A DNA stretch of 40,312 nt, taken from NCBI RefSeq assembly GCF_015159745.1, contig NZ_JADDOJ010000035.1, positions 1 to 40,312 of the forward strand. Reading direction: 5' to 3'. Under the pieces are notes generated by a model. That model saw only the letters and a list, made by a program, of their open reading frames with translations. It was not told where the DNA came from and ran no database searches. The position numbers and the translations under genes were made by a program. Within the stretch, counting starts at the first letter, position 1; every line of letters starts with the position of its first letter. The stretch is from Ramlibacter aquaticus. GTDB taxonomy: Bacteria > Pseudomonadota > Gammaproteobacteria > Burkholderiales > Burkholderiaceae_C. Positions 18,452 through 26,561 of the stretch are shown piece after piece.

Positions 18452-19129
18452 ATGCCCCTGCACGATGTCCCGGTGGATTCCCGGCCGCGCGAGAAGCTCC
18501 TGGCACGCGGCGCCGCCGCCCTCAGCGACACCGAGCTGCTCGCCCTGCTGCTGCGCACCGGCACGGCCGGTCGGGGCGTGATGCAGATGGCCGGGGAACT
18601 GCTGCAAGGCTTCGGCGGCATCGCCGGCCTGCTGCACGCCACGGCGGGCAGCCTGCAGGCCTTCAAGGGCCTGGGCGGCAGCGCCAAGCGCGCCCAGCTG
18701 CTGGCCGTGCTCGAGCTGGCACGGCGCGCGCTGGCCCAGCAGCTGGCCGAGCGCCCGCTTATGGACAGCCCGCAGGCCGCGCGCGACTACATCCAGCTGC
18801 AGCTCGGCCGCCGGCCGCACGAGGTGTTCGCCGTCATGTTCCTGGACGCCCAGCACCGGCTGCTGACTCTGGAGGAGATGTTCCGCGGCACGCTGTCGCA
18901 GACCAGCGTCTACCCCCGCGAGGTGGTGCAGCGTGCGCTGCAGCTGGGCGCCGCGGCCGTGGTGCTGGCGCACAACCATCCCAGCGGGGCGGTGCAGCCC
19001 TCGCGCGCCGACGAGGCGCTGACGAAGTCGCTGCAGGCGGCACTGGCCTTGGTGGACGTGCGCGTGCTGGACCACGTGGTGGTCGGGCCGGGCCAGTCGC
19101 TGTCGATGGCGGAGCAGGGCCTGCTGTGA
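18452..19129 (+). CDS. radC: RadC (JAMM/MPN+ domain)
   Basis: A 225-residue RadC family protein. The N-terminus ([20 protein letters not shown]) is the typical UPF0758 helix-hairpin-helix entry, followed by a JAMM metalloprotease-like domain with AHNHPSG: His174 and His176, and Asp187 further on. The biochemical role of RadC is still debated; DNA repair was an early claim that did not hold for the original mutant. The ATG at 18452 is chosen over the earlier ATG at 18371, which would overlap the divergent FKBP gene. The stop is overlapped by the smr gene (GTGA). Confidence 0.9.
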   Translation: MPLHDVPVDSRPREKLLARGAAALSDTELLALLLRTGTAGRGVMQMAGELLQGFGGIAGLLHATAGSLQAFKGLGGSAKRAQLLAVLELARRALAQQLAERPLMDSPQAARDYIQLQLGRRPHEVFAVMFLDAQHRLLTLEEMFRGTLSQTSVYPREVVQRALQLGAAAVVLAHNHPSGAVQPSRADEALTKSLQAALALVDVRVLDHVVVGPGQSLSMAEQGLL

Positions 19130-19776
19130 AGGCACGCTCGCTGCAGGACCTGGAAGCCATGCGCCGCCGCCTGGCCGAGCAGCAGCGCCTTGCCGCCGCC
19201 GAGCAGAAGGCGCGCGAGGAGGCCGAGCGTCGCGCCCATGCCGAGCGCAACCTGTTCCAGCGCGCCGCCGGGGACGTGCAGCCCCTGCGCGTGCCACCGC
19301 GCGTGCTGCTGGCCACCGAGCCACCCGCGCCCATCGCGGTGCAGCGCCAGCTCGACGACCAGCGCGTGCTGCACGAGGCCCTGTCGGACGAGTTCGATGC
19401 CACCACCCTGCTGGACATCGACGAGGCCCTGAGCTTCCGCCGGCCCGGCGTGGGCGTGGACGTGACGCGCAAGCTGCGACGCGGCGGCTGGAGCATCCAG
19501 GGCGAGATCGACCTGCACGGCCTGCGCCGCGACGAGGCCCGCGAGGCGCTGGGCGGCTTCCTGCGCGAGGCCGGCAAGCGCGGCTGGCGCTGCGTGCGCG
19601 TGGTGCACGGCAAAGGCCTGGGCTCGCCGGGCAAGACGCCGGTGCTCAAGGGCAAGGTGCACGGCTGGCTGATGCAGAAGGACCAGGTCATCGCCTTCGT
19701 TCAGGCGCGCGCCGACGAGGGCGGTGCAGGCGCGGTGGTGGTGCTGCTGCGGCCGTCGGTGGCGGTGGGCGCCTAG
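19126..19776 (+). CDS. Smr/MutS2-like domain protein
   Basis: A 216-residue protein. A charged N-terminal coiled coil ([20 protein letters not shown]) is followed by a C-terminal Smr domain with [18 protein letters not shown] and [19 protein letters not shown]. Smr domains are nucleases or RNA/DNA binders, and stand-alone versions such as YdaL have shown nicking activity. The GTG start at 19126 overlaps the radC stop, so the pair is translationally coupled. Confidence 0.9.
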   Translation: MKARSLQDLEAMRRRLAEQQRLAAAEQKAREEAERRAHAERNLFQRAAGDVQPLRVPPRVLLATEPPAPIAVQRQLDDQRVLHEALSDEFDATTLLDIDEALSFRRPGVGVDVTRKLRRGGWSIQGEIDLHGLRRDEAREALGGFLREAGKRGWRCVRVVHGKGLGSPGKTPVLKGKVHGWLMQKDQVIAFVQARADEGGAGAVVVLLRPSVAVGA

Positions 19777-19809
19777 CCGGGGGTTCTCGAACTCGGGGGC
19801 TCGAGGGCG

Positions 19810-19929
19810 GCTGGACTGCGCCCGGAGCTGCTGGATTGCTTCACGTGATGCTGGCCCGCGTCACGCGCTGCTGGACTGCATCAGGCGCTGGTGGACGGGC
19901 GCCAGAGCTGGTGGTCCGCGCCCGGACCG
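19810..19929. repeat. Six degenerate 20-bp tandem repeats
   Basis: Six contiguous units start exactly at 19810, 19830, 19850, 19870, 19890 and 19910. The consensus is roughly GCTGGACTGCGTCACGCGCT. Positions 1, 3-5, 9, 13 and 16 (G, TGG, G, C, G) are invariant in all six. The 20-bp period is not a multiple of 3, so this is not protein repeat. It lies in the 354-bp gene-free gap (19777-20130) between convergent genes. Confidence 0.75.
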
Positions 19930-19947
19930 GGACGGGGGCAGGCCCCT

Positions 19948-19994
19948 CCGCTCATGTCCCCCGCCGCGCTGCGCGCGGCGGGGGACATGAGCGG
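19948..19994. repeat. 22-bp perfect hairpin between convergent genes
   Basis: The left arm (19948-19969) begins CCGCTCATGTCCCCC and the right arm (19973-19994) is its exact reverse complement, with a 3-nt loop TGC. It begins 18 bp after the tandem repeats. No U-tract follows on either strand, so it may be a terminator-like or REP-like element. The rest of the gap (19995-20130) holds only GC-rich sequence and a short GAGAC-CGGT-GTCTC palindrome (20078-20091); no ORF is supported. Confidence 0.8.
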
Positions 19995-20130
19995 AACGAG
20001 CCACCCGCCTCGCAGCCCGGGCGTGGGAGAACGCCGCGCGCCTGCGCCCGCGCTCGCGCTTGCGTGAAGCAGGTCTTGAGACCGGTGTCTCGGTGTCTCG
20101 GTTTCTGGGAGATCCAGATGCCGAACGGCC

Positions 20131-20535
20131 TCAGCCGTGCGTGTTCCTCATCCAGTCCGCAGTCTGGAAGAACGAGTCCTTCAGCCGGGTGCGCAGGGTC
20201 TCGTCGATGCCCACCTCCCCCATGGCCTGGTCCATGCAGGCCAGCCACTGGTCGCGCTCGCGGATGCCGATCTTGAAGGGCATGTGGCGCATGCGCAGGC
20301 GCGGGTGTCCGAATCGGTCGGTGTAGTGCTGGGGGCCGCCCAGCCAGCCGCACAGGAACCAGAACAGGTTGTCCCGCGCGCGGCCCAGCTCGCTGCCGTG
20401 GGCGGCGCGCAGCTCGGCGTAGGCGGGCTCGAGGTCCATCAGGTCGTAGAAGCGATCGACCAGCTGGCGGACTTTCTCTTCGCCGCCTATCCACTCGAAA
20501 GGGGTGTCATGGGGCGGCTTTTCCTGGATCTGCAT
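20131..20535 (-). CDS. Group II truncated haemoglobin
   Basis: A 134-residue truncated globin (2-over-2 fold) of the trHbO type. Tyr30 (RFYDLMDLEP) fits the B10 position, His84 (RLRMRHMPFKIG) the proximal F8 ligand and Trp97 the G8 Trp typical of group II. These globins bind oxygen, nitric oxide or peroxide; the role here is unknown. The start ATG 20535 follows the FtsX-type permease stop by 22 bp. Confidence 0.92.
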   Translation of the reverse strand: MQIQEKPPHDTPFEWIGGEEKVRQLVDRFYDLMDLEPAYAELRAAHGSELGRARDNLFWFLCGWLGGPQHYTDRFGHPRLRMRHMPFKIGIRERDQWLACMDQAMGEVGIDETLRTRLKDSFFQTADWMRNTHG

Positions 20536-20557
20536 GCCGCTATTGTCCCTCGGCCCG

Positions 20558-23071
20558 CTATTCGGCCACCCGGCGCAGGGTCTCCACCACGGGGCGGCGC
20601 AGCACGTCGCGCAGGCCCCACCAGCCCGCGGCCAGGGCCAGCAGCGCGCCGCACAGCGTGCCCGCCAGCACCACCCAGGGCGAGCCCGTCCATTCGAAAT
20701 CGAAGGCGTAGCGCGCCATGGCCCAGCCCACGGCCGTGGCCGCCAGGCTGGCCAGCAGCCCGGCCAGCAGGCCCACGCCCGCCAGTTCGGCGCGCTGCAC
20801 CTGGCGCAGCAGGGCACTGCCCGCCCCCACCGCCCGCATGATCGCGAACTCGCGCGCGCGCTCCTCGCGCGTCGCGGTCACGGCGGCGAACAGCACCACC
20901 AGCCCGGCCGCCAGCGTGAACCCGAACAGGAACTCTACGGCCCGGATGACCTTGTCCAGCACGCCCTGCACCTGGTTCAGGGTCAGTGTCATGTCGACTT
21001 CTGTGATGTTCGGGAAGCGCCGCACCAGCGCGTTGTCGAACCCCTTCTGCGCAGGCGCGCGGAAGGCGCCCATGTAGGTGACGGGCAGCTCGTCGCCCAG
21101 GGAGTCCACCGGGTACATGGCGAAGAAGTTGGCGCGCATGGAACTCCAGTCCACCTTGCGCAGCGAGGTGATGCGCGCCTCCTTCTGCTGGCCGCCGATG
21201 TCGAAGCGCAGCACGTCGCCCAGCTTCAGGCCCAGCGTGTTCGCCAGGCCCTGCTCCAGGCTGATCGCACCGGCCTCGCCGGGCATCCAGCGGCCGGCCG
21301 TGATCTCGTTGTGCGGCGGGCGCGTGGCGCTGTTGGAGAGGTTGAACTCGCGGTCCACCAGGCGCTTGGCGCGATCGTCCGCGTAGTCGTCCGGCGACAC
21401 GGGGTGGCCGTTCACCGCCACCAGCCGGCCGCGGATCATGGGGTACCAGTCGTAGTTGCGCACGCCCGCGTCGCGCAGCGTCTTCTGGAAGTCCGCGTCC
21501 TGGTCGGGCATGACGTTGATGACGAAGCGGTTGGGCGCGTCGGCCGGCGTGGCCTGCCGCCAGGTGGAAATGAGGTCGGTGCGCAGCAGCACCAGCAGCA
21601 CCAGCGCCAGCAGGCCCACCGCAAGCGCGCTGGACTGCACCACCGCGTACACCGGCCGCGCCGAGACCTGGCGCGTTGCCAGCACCAGCCAGCGCGGCGC
21701 CGTGTCCTCGTGCACCGAGGCGCGCAGCAGCTTCACGGCCACCCAGCTGAGCAGCGCGAACAGCACCACCGCGCCGGCGAAGCCACCCACCGCGATCAGG
21801 CCCAGCGTGAGGTCGCTGCTGGCGCCCAGCAGCAGGGCCGCGAAGCCGGCCACGCCCACGCCCAGCACCGCGAGCGAGGCGGGCTTGAGGTTGCCCACGT
21901 CGCGCCGGATCACCCGCAGTGGCGGCACCTGCGCCAGCTGCAGCACGGGCGGCAGGCCGAAGGCGCCCAGCAGGGTCAGGCCCATGCCCAGCCCGAACAG
22001 CGCAGGCCCGGGGCCCGGCGCGGGCAAGGCCGTCTCCACCAGGCCCGACAGCATCCAGACGAAGATGAAATGCAGGCCCCAGCCCAGCGCGACGCCCAGC
22101 AGGCTGGCCGCCAGGCCCACCACCGCGAACTCCACCGTGTAGGCCCCGGCGATGCGGCGCTGGCTCTGGCCCAGCACGCGCAGCATGGCGCAGTCGTCCA
22201 GGTGCGAGGCGGCGAAGCCGCGTGCCGCCAGCGACACGGCCACCGCACTCAGCAGGGCCGACAGCAGGGCGACCAGGTTGAGGAACTTGCCTGCGCGGTC
22301 CAGCGTCTGCTTCATCTCCGGCCGGCCGGTCTCGAAGGATTCGACCCGCATGCCCCGGGTCTGGCTGGCCTGCGCATCGGCCCAGCGCGTGAAGGTTGCC
22401 ACAGCCTTGTCCGGCCCCGCCACGGCAAACCGCCAGCTGATGCGGCTGGCCGGCTGCACCAGGTGCGTGGCCGCGAGGTCGGCCGCGTTCAGCATCACGC
22501 GCGGCGCGAAGCTCATGAAGCCGGCGCCACGGTCGGGCTCGAGCTGGATGACCTTGCCGATGCGCAGCAGCGAATCGCCCAGCTGCAGCGGATCGCCCAC
22601 CGACAGCCCCAGCGCCTCGAGCAGCGAGGCATCGACCCACACCTGGCCCCGCGGCGGGATGTCACGCACGGCGCTGCCCGGGGCCTGGGGCCCGGGCGCC
22701 ACCGTGAGCTGCCCGCGCAGCGGATAGCCCGCAGGCACCGCCTTCAGCGCCACCAGGCGGCTCGCGCCGCCCTGCGCGTCGCTGGCACGGGCCATGGTCG
22801 GGAAAGTGGCGGTCACCACTGAGGCCAGGCCCAGGCTGCGCGCCTGCTGCGCGAAAGCCTCCGGCGCGGGGTTGTCGCTGGCGACCACCACGTCGCCGCC
22901 CAGCAGCTGGCGCGCGTCCCGCGCGAGGCCGCCCTGCAGCCGGTCCGCGAAGAAGCCCACCGCGGCCATGGCGGCGACGGCGAGCGTGACGGCGACGATG
23001 ACGAGCCGCAGCTCACCGGCGCGCAGGTCGCGCAGCAGGGTGCGAAGGCCCAGCCTCAGGATGGATTGCAT
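20558..23071 (-). CDS. FtsX-type ABC permease (YbbP-like)
   Basis: An 837-residue membrane protein. The N-terminal helix (LRLVIVAVTLAVAAMAAVGF) and the repeated FtsX/MacB permease pattern, with long extracytoplasmic loops (about 50-260 and 490-700) and two bundles of helices (about 265-480 and 720-835), match YbbP, the permease of a lysophospholipase/lipoprotein-related ABC system. It would need an ATPase partner such as YbbA, but none is in the window. It begins 120 bp from fdhD and is followed by the haemoglobin gene. Confidence 0.85.
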   Translation of the reverse strand: MQSILRLGLRTLLRDLRAGELRLVIVAVTLAVAAMAAVGFFADRLQGGLARDARQLLGGDVVVASDNPAPEAFAQQARSLGLASVVTATFPTMARASDAQGGASRLVALKAVPAGYPLRGQLTVAPGPQAPGSAVRDIPPRGQVWVDASLLEALGLSVGDPLQLGDSLLRIGKVIQLEPDRGAGFMSFAPRVMLNAADLAATHLVQPASRISWRFAVAGPDKAVATFTRWADAQASQTRGMRVESFETGRPEMKQTLDRAGKFLNLVALLSALLSAVAVSLAARGFAASHLDDCAMLRVLGQSQRRIAGAYTVEFAVVGLAASLLGVALGWGLHFIFVWMLSGLVETALPAPGPGPALFGLGMGLTLLGAFGLPPVLQLAQVPPLRVIRRDVGNLKPASLAVLGVGVAGFAALLLGASSDLTLGLIAVGGFAGAVVLFALLSWVAVKLLRASVHEDTAPRWLVLATRQVSARPVYAVVQSSALAVGLLALVLLVLLRTDLISTWRQATPADAPNRFVINVMPDQDADFQKTLRDAGVRNYDWYPMIRGRLVAVNGHPVSPDDYADDRAKRLVDREFNLSNSATRPPHNEITAGRWMPGEAGAISLEQGLANTLGLKLGDVLRFDIGGQQKEARITSLRKVDWSSMRANFFAMYPVDSLGDELPVTYMGAFRAPAQKGFDNALVRRFPNITEVDMTLTLNQVQGVLDKVIRAVEFLFGFTLAAGLVVLFAAVTATREERAREFAIMRAVGAGSALLRQVQRAELAGVGLLAGLLASLAATAVGWAMARYAFDFEWTGSPWVVLAGTLCGALLALAAGWWGLRDVLRRPVVETLRRVAE

Positions 23072-23169
23072 GGGAGGAGCTTACGCCCGGCGCGGCAGAC
23101 GGGTGCCGGCCAGGGTCTTGCGGCGGCGGGCGATGCGCGCCGCAAACAGTGACGGGGATGGGCCGGCGT

Positions 23170-23187
23170 CCAGGCACCGGCGCCTGG
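23170..23187 (-). terminator. Stem-loop downstream of fdhD
   Basis: CCAGGC and GCCTGG flank a 6-nt loop, 5 bp after the fdhD stop codon at 23193. This is where the long formate operon would end. No U-tract is present, so termination is only plausible. Confidence 0.4.
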
Positions 23188-23192
23188 CGTGC

Positions 23193-24032
23193 TCAGCGCG
23201 GCGCCGTCGCCAGCGCGGGCTGCCACTCCAGCCGGCCCGCGCCGCTGTAGCAGAGGAAGTGCCGGTTGGTGGCGCGGCCTATGGTGCACACGCCGACCTT
23301 CTGCGCCACTTCCAGGCCCATCTGCGTGATGCCGCTGCGGGAAATGACGATGGGCACGCCCATCTGCGCCGACTTGATGACCATCTCGCTGGTCAGCCGG
23401 CCGGTGGTGTAGAAGATCTTGTCCTGCGGGCCCATGGGCGGCTCCTGCAGCCACATCCAGCCGGCGATGGTGTCGATCGCGTTGTGCCGGCCCACGTCTT
23501 CCACGAAGAGCAGCAGGCGCTCGCGCTCGAACAGCGCGCAGGCGTGCACGGAGCCGGCCGATTTGTAGGTGCTCTCCTGGAGCCGGATCGCGTTGACGAT
23601 GGCGTAGAGCTCGGCCTGGGTGATGCGCGTGGGCGGCAGGTGCAGCTGCTCGATCTCGTCCATCAGGCCACCGAAGACGCTCCCCTGGCCGCAGCCGGTG
23701 GTGACCACGCGGCGCGCGGTGCGCGCTTCGATGTCCTGGATGCCGGCACGCGTGCGCACCGCCGCGGCGCCCACCTCCCAGTCCACGGTGATGGACTCGA
23801 CGTCTTCCACGCTGCGCACCAGCCGCTGGTTGCGCAGGTAGCCGAGCACCAGCCATTCGGGGTGGGCGCCCAGCGTCATCAGCGTGACCAGCTCGCGCTT
23901 GTCCACATAGACGGTGAGCGGCCGTTCGGCCGGGATGGGCGTGACGCTGCGCTGCCCGTGCTCGTCGACGGTCTCGACCTCGCGCGTCAGCGGTGCGGCC
24001 GCCGCGCTGAGCTGGGGCAGCGCCCGCTTCAC
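23193..24032 (-). CDS. fdhD: Formate dehydrogenase accessory sulfurtransferase FdhD
   Basis: A 279-residue protein that carries sulfur from IscS-type desulfurase to the molybdenum cofactor of formate dehydrogenases. Signature segments are VTTGCGQGSVFGG (Cys114), HACALFERERLLLFVEDVGR, HNAIDTIAGW and TTGRLTSEMVIKSAQMGVPI. The E. coli protein has a second Cys three residues on; here that position is Gly. The start is GTG 24032, whose GTGA overlaps the stop of the preceding secreted-protein gene. It is the last gene of the formate cluster and presumably serves both dehydrogenases. Confidence 0.95.
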   Translation of the reverse strand: MKRALPQLSAAAAPLTREVETVDEHGQRSVTPIPAERPLTVYVDKRELVTLMTLGAHPEWLVLGYLRNQRLVRSVEDVESITVDWEVGAAAVRTRAGIQDIEARTARRVVTTGCGQGSVFGGLMDEIEQLHLPPTRITQAELYAIVNAIRLQESTYKSAGSVHACALFERERLLLFVEDVGRHNAIDTIAGWMWLQEPPMGPQDKIFYTTGRLTSEMVIKSAQMGVPIVISRSGITQMGLEVAQKVGVCTIGRATNRHFLCYSGAGRLEWQPALATAPR

Positions 24033-24481
24033 TTCTTCGGGGCGGCGGGCGCCATCTGCGCCGAGTTCGCACGCACGCTGGGCGGGCTGGTCGCATTGCC
24101 GGCCGGCGAGTGCGCCTCCGAGGTCTCCAGCGGCTTCTGCTGCGGCGGGTTGTAGGCGAAGGGGCCGGGGTCGGCGCAGGGCGGCGGCGCCGAGGACGCG
24201 ACCGGCGTGCCCGTGGCGCCCGAAGCGCCCGCAGCCGGCTTGCTGGCGGCGGCGGCCGGCTTGGCCGCCGGCGCGGCGCCCTTGCCCGCGCTCTTGTGGT
24301 AGGCCGCCGCGACGCGGTCCTGCGCCTTGCACAGCAGGTAGGCGTCGACCTTGCCCTGCCAGGCCGTCTTGGCCGCGGCCTCGGCGGCCTTGGCCTTGGC
24401 GGCGTCGTCGGGGGCCGGCAGCTTGGCGCTGGCGGCACCGAAGGCGGCCAGCAGCGCGGCCGCGATGAGGATCTTGTTCAT
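24029..24481 (-). CDS. Small secreted Ala/Pro-rich protein of the formate cluster
   Basis: A 150-residue protein with a signal peptide (MNKILIAAALLAAFGAASA). A short conserved-looking helical part (AWQGKVDAYLLCKAQDRVAA) precedes a low-complexity Ala/Pro/Lys region and a tail with PPPCADPGPFAYNPPQQKP. Two cysteines (about 51 and 102) could form a disulfide. I do not know a family for it. It lies between the gamma subunit gene and fdhD, overlapping fdhD by 4 bp. AGGAAAG lies about 10 nt upstream. Confidence 0.78.
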   Translation of the reverse strand: MNKILIAAALLAAFGAASAKLPAPDDAAKAKAAEAAAKTAWQGKVDAYLLCKAQDRVAAAYHKSAGKGAAPAAKPAAAASKPAAGASGATGTPVASSAPPPCADPGPFAYNPPQQKPLETSEAHSPAGNATSPPSVRANSAQMAPAAPKK

Positions 24482-24503
24482 GGCTGTGTTCTTTCCTCGC
24501 GGC

Positions 24504-25691
24504 TCAGGTGGCGGCCGCCGGCTTCTCCGGCACGGCCGGGCGGCTGCGCTGCGCCGGGATCTCGCCCGATTCGACTTGTTCGTACCAGAAGCGGTGGTGC
24601 TCGCGGGCCCAGGTCTCGTCCACGTAGCCGGTCTTCATGGCGTCGTAAGCGCCTTCCATGCCGATGCTGCCGATGTAGATGTGGCCGGCGAACATGCACA
24701 GCATGAGCACCGTGGCCACGGCGTGGACCATGTGCGCGATCTGCATGCTGCCACGCTCGTACACCAGGCCGGGCACCAGCTTGTCGAGCACGAAGCCCGA
24801 GGAGACGACGACGATGCCCAGCAGGAACACGCCGCCCCAGAACACCACCTTCTCGCCGGCGTTGAAGCGCCAGGAGGCGGGCTCCTCGCCATGGCTGCTG
24901 AAGAGGCCGCCAGCCTTCAGGGCCCAATGCAGGTCGCCACGCTGAGGCAGGTTGTCCTTCACGAAGGTGATGAACACGATCACCAGCGAGACCGCGAACA
25001 CGGGGCCGGCGAAGTTGTGCATCGTCTTGAGCGCATAGGTCAGCCAGCCGAACAGCGTGCCACCGATGACCGGCAGCAGGATGAAGCGGCCGAAGGCCAT
25101 CACCAGGCCTGACACGCCCAGGATGCAGAAGGCGATCGCGTTGGCCCAGTGCGCGGAGCGCTCGAAGGGCGTGAAGCGCTCGATCTTGCGGCCGGTGTCG
25201 GTGCCGTGCTGGCGGATGGTGCCGCGCGTGAAGTAGAAGATGGCGAGCGCGCCCAGGGCGATCAGGAACAGCGCGCCGCCGTAGGGCAGGATCCAGTGGT
25301 TGCGCACCTGGCGCCAGGCCTCGCCCGCGGTGGTGCGCAGCGAACCGGGGTACTGCACCGGCGGCTGGATCAGCACGCCGGCTTCCGGCGCCTCTGAGAA
25401 AGGCAGGCTGCTGATGCCGGCCTGGCCCTGCTGCACCGCGCGCCACGCGGGCGCGTTGTTGCCCGGCTGCACCTTCTGGCGCTCGCCGTTGGTCTGCTTC
25501 AGGTAGTTGGGGTCGCTGGGCGCGTCGGGCCGCACTTCGGGCTTGACGTCCAGGATGTTCTGGCCCTGGATGCCGCCCACGGGCGCCGCCACGGGCGCAG
25601 CCGCGGCGGCGGGTGCCGCGCTCGGCGCCTGGGCCTGGGCCAGCGTGGCCGTCGCCAGCAGCAGGGCCGCAAGGATGGCGGGGGCGCGCAT
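24504..25691 (-). CDS. Formate dehydrogenase gamma subunit (cytochrome b556)
   Basis: A 395-residue membrane protein. A signal peptide (MRAPAILAALLLATATLAQA) leads to about 110 residues of periplasmic segment, Ala/Pro-rich at first, then a helix near 135-155 and the four-helix cytochrome b core. Haem-ligand candidates are the His residues in FERSAHWANAIAF, MHNFAGPVF and HMVHAVATVLML; HIYIGSIGMEGAYDAM is the conserved late segment. It would pass electrons from the beta subunit to quinone. It is longer than FdoI of E. coli (about 210 residues) because of the N-terminal extension. The start overlaps the upstream lipoprotein stop (TGATG). Confidence 0.93.
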   Translation of the reverse strand: MRAPAILAALLLATATLAQAQAPSAAPAAAAAPVAAPVGGIQGQNILDVKPEVRPDAPSDPNYLKQTNGERQKVQPGNNAPAWRAVQQGQAGISSLPFSEAPEAGVLIQPPVQYPGSLRTTAGEAWRQVRNHWILPYGGALFLIALGALAIFYFTRGTIRQHGTDTGRKIERFTPFERSAHWANAIAFCILGVSGLVMAFGRFILLPVIGGTLFGWLTYALKTMHNFAGPVFAVSLVIVFITFVKDNLPQRGDLHWALKAGGLFSSHGEEPASWRFNAGEKVVFWGGVFLLGIVVVSSGFVLDKLVPGLVYERGSMQIAHMVHAVATVLMLCMFAGHIYIGSIGMEGAYDAMKTGYVDETWAREHHRFWYEQVESGEIPAQRSRPAVPEKPAAAT

Positions 25692-25927
25692 CAGTACACC
25701 TTGTTGTATTCGTTCTGCCCCTGCTGCTGCCGGGTGTGGATCTGCTGTTCCCAGCTGGTCCGGTCACCCGGCTTCCAGCCGGCGGCGGTGAAGGGGCTGG
25801 CCGGGCCGTCGAAGGCCGGCGTGTCCTGGCGGCTGCCCTGGCCCAGGGTCTGCGGCTTCTCGCCGCAGGCCGCGAGCGCCAGGCCCAGCGCGAGCGGCAG
25901 GGCCGCGCGGAGGATGCGTGCATTCAT
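25691..25927 (-). CDS. Small lipoprotein between formate dehydrogenase beta and gamma genes
   Basis: A 78-residue lipoprotein: signal peptide and lipobox LALAAC (residues about 16-21), then GEKPQTLGQGSRQDTPAFDG and a Gln/Asn-rich tail. It overlaps the beta subunit stop and the gamma start by one base each (TGATG), so it is tightly coupled to both. Not a recognised subunit of characterised formate dehydrogenases; it may help hold or assemble the periplasmic complex. Confidence 0.82.
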   Translation of the reverse strand: MNARILRAALPLALGLALAACGEKPQTLGQGSRQDTPAFDGPASPFTAAGWKPGDRTSWEQQIHTRQQQGQNEYNKVY

Positions 25928-26544
25928 CAGGACTTCCCCCCGTTGGGTTGGCCGGCCTGGCGCGAGCCGTAGGCGGTGCCCCAGCCCCAGGCTTCCGCGC
26001 CCTTGCCGCGCTTGACGACGCGGGTGCGGAAGATGTCGGCCACCATGTCGCCGTCGCCGGCGAGCAGCGCCTTGGTCGAGCACATCTCGGCGCAGGCGGG
26101 CAGCTTGCCCTCGGAGAGGCGGTTGCGGCCGTACTTCTCGAACTCGGCCTCGGAGCCGTTCTCTTCCGGGCCGCCGGCACAGAACGTGCACTTGTCCATC
26201 TTGCCGCGCACGCCGAACTGGCCGGACGCGGGGAACTGCGGCGCGCCGAAGGGGCAGGCGTAGCTGCAGTAGCCGCAGCCGATGCAGGTGTCCTTGTTGT
26301 GCAGCACCACGCCCTCGTCGGTGCGGTAGAAGCACTGCACCGGGCAGACGGCCATGCAGGGCGCGTCCGAGCAGTGCATGCAGGCCACGGAGACCGAGCG
26401 CTCGCCCGGCACACCGTCGTTGAGGGTGACCACGCGGCGGCGGTTCACGCCCCAGGGGATCTCGTGCTCGTTCTTGCAGGCCGTGACGCAGCCGTTGCAC
26501 TCGATGCAGCGCTCCGAATCACAGACGAATTTCATGCGTGCCAT
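25927..26544 (-). CDS. Formate dehydrogenase beta subunit (4Fe-4S)
   Basis: A 205-residue electron-transfer subunit of the DMSO-reductase/FdnH family with four [4Fe-4S] sites: CIECNGCVTACKNEH (about 14-28), CMHCSDAPCMAVCPVQ (about 56-71), CIGCGYCSYACPFGAPQ (about 88-104) and the late CTFCAGG/CAEMC pair (about 118-160). It has no signal peptide or membrane anchor of its own, so it would be co-exported with the Tat-signal-bearing alpha subunit. ATG 26544, 17 bp after the alpha stop. Confidence 0.94.
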   Translation of the reverse strand: MARMKFVCDSERCIECNGCVTACKNEHEIPWGVNRRRVVTLNDGVPGERSVSVACMHCSDAPCMAVCPVQCFYRTDEGVVLHNKDTCIGCGYCSYACPFGAPQFPASGQFGVRGKMDKCTFCAGGPEENGSEAEFEKYGRNRLSEGKLPACAEMCSTKALLAGDGDMVADIFRTRVVKRGKGAEAWGWGTAYGSRQAGQPNGGKS

Positions 26545-26561
26545 GTGTGTTCTCCTTCTTC

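Noticed and set aside
19777..20130. CRISPR array or short coding gene in the tandem-repeat gap
   Set aside because: Units are contiguous without unique spacers, the 20-bp period breaks reading frames, and no frame has coding character.
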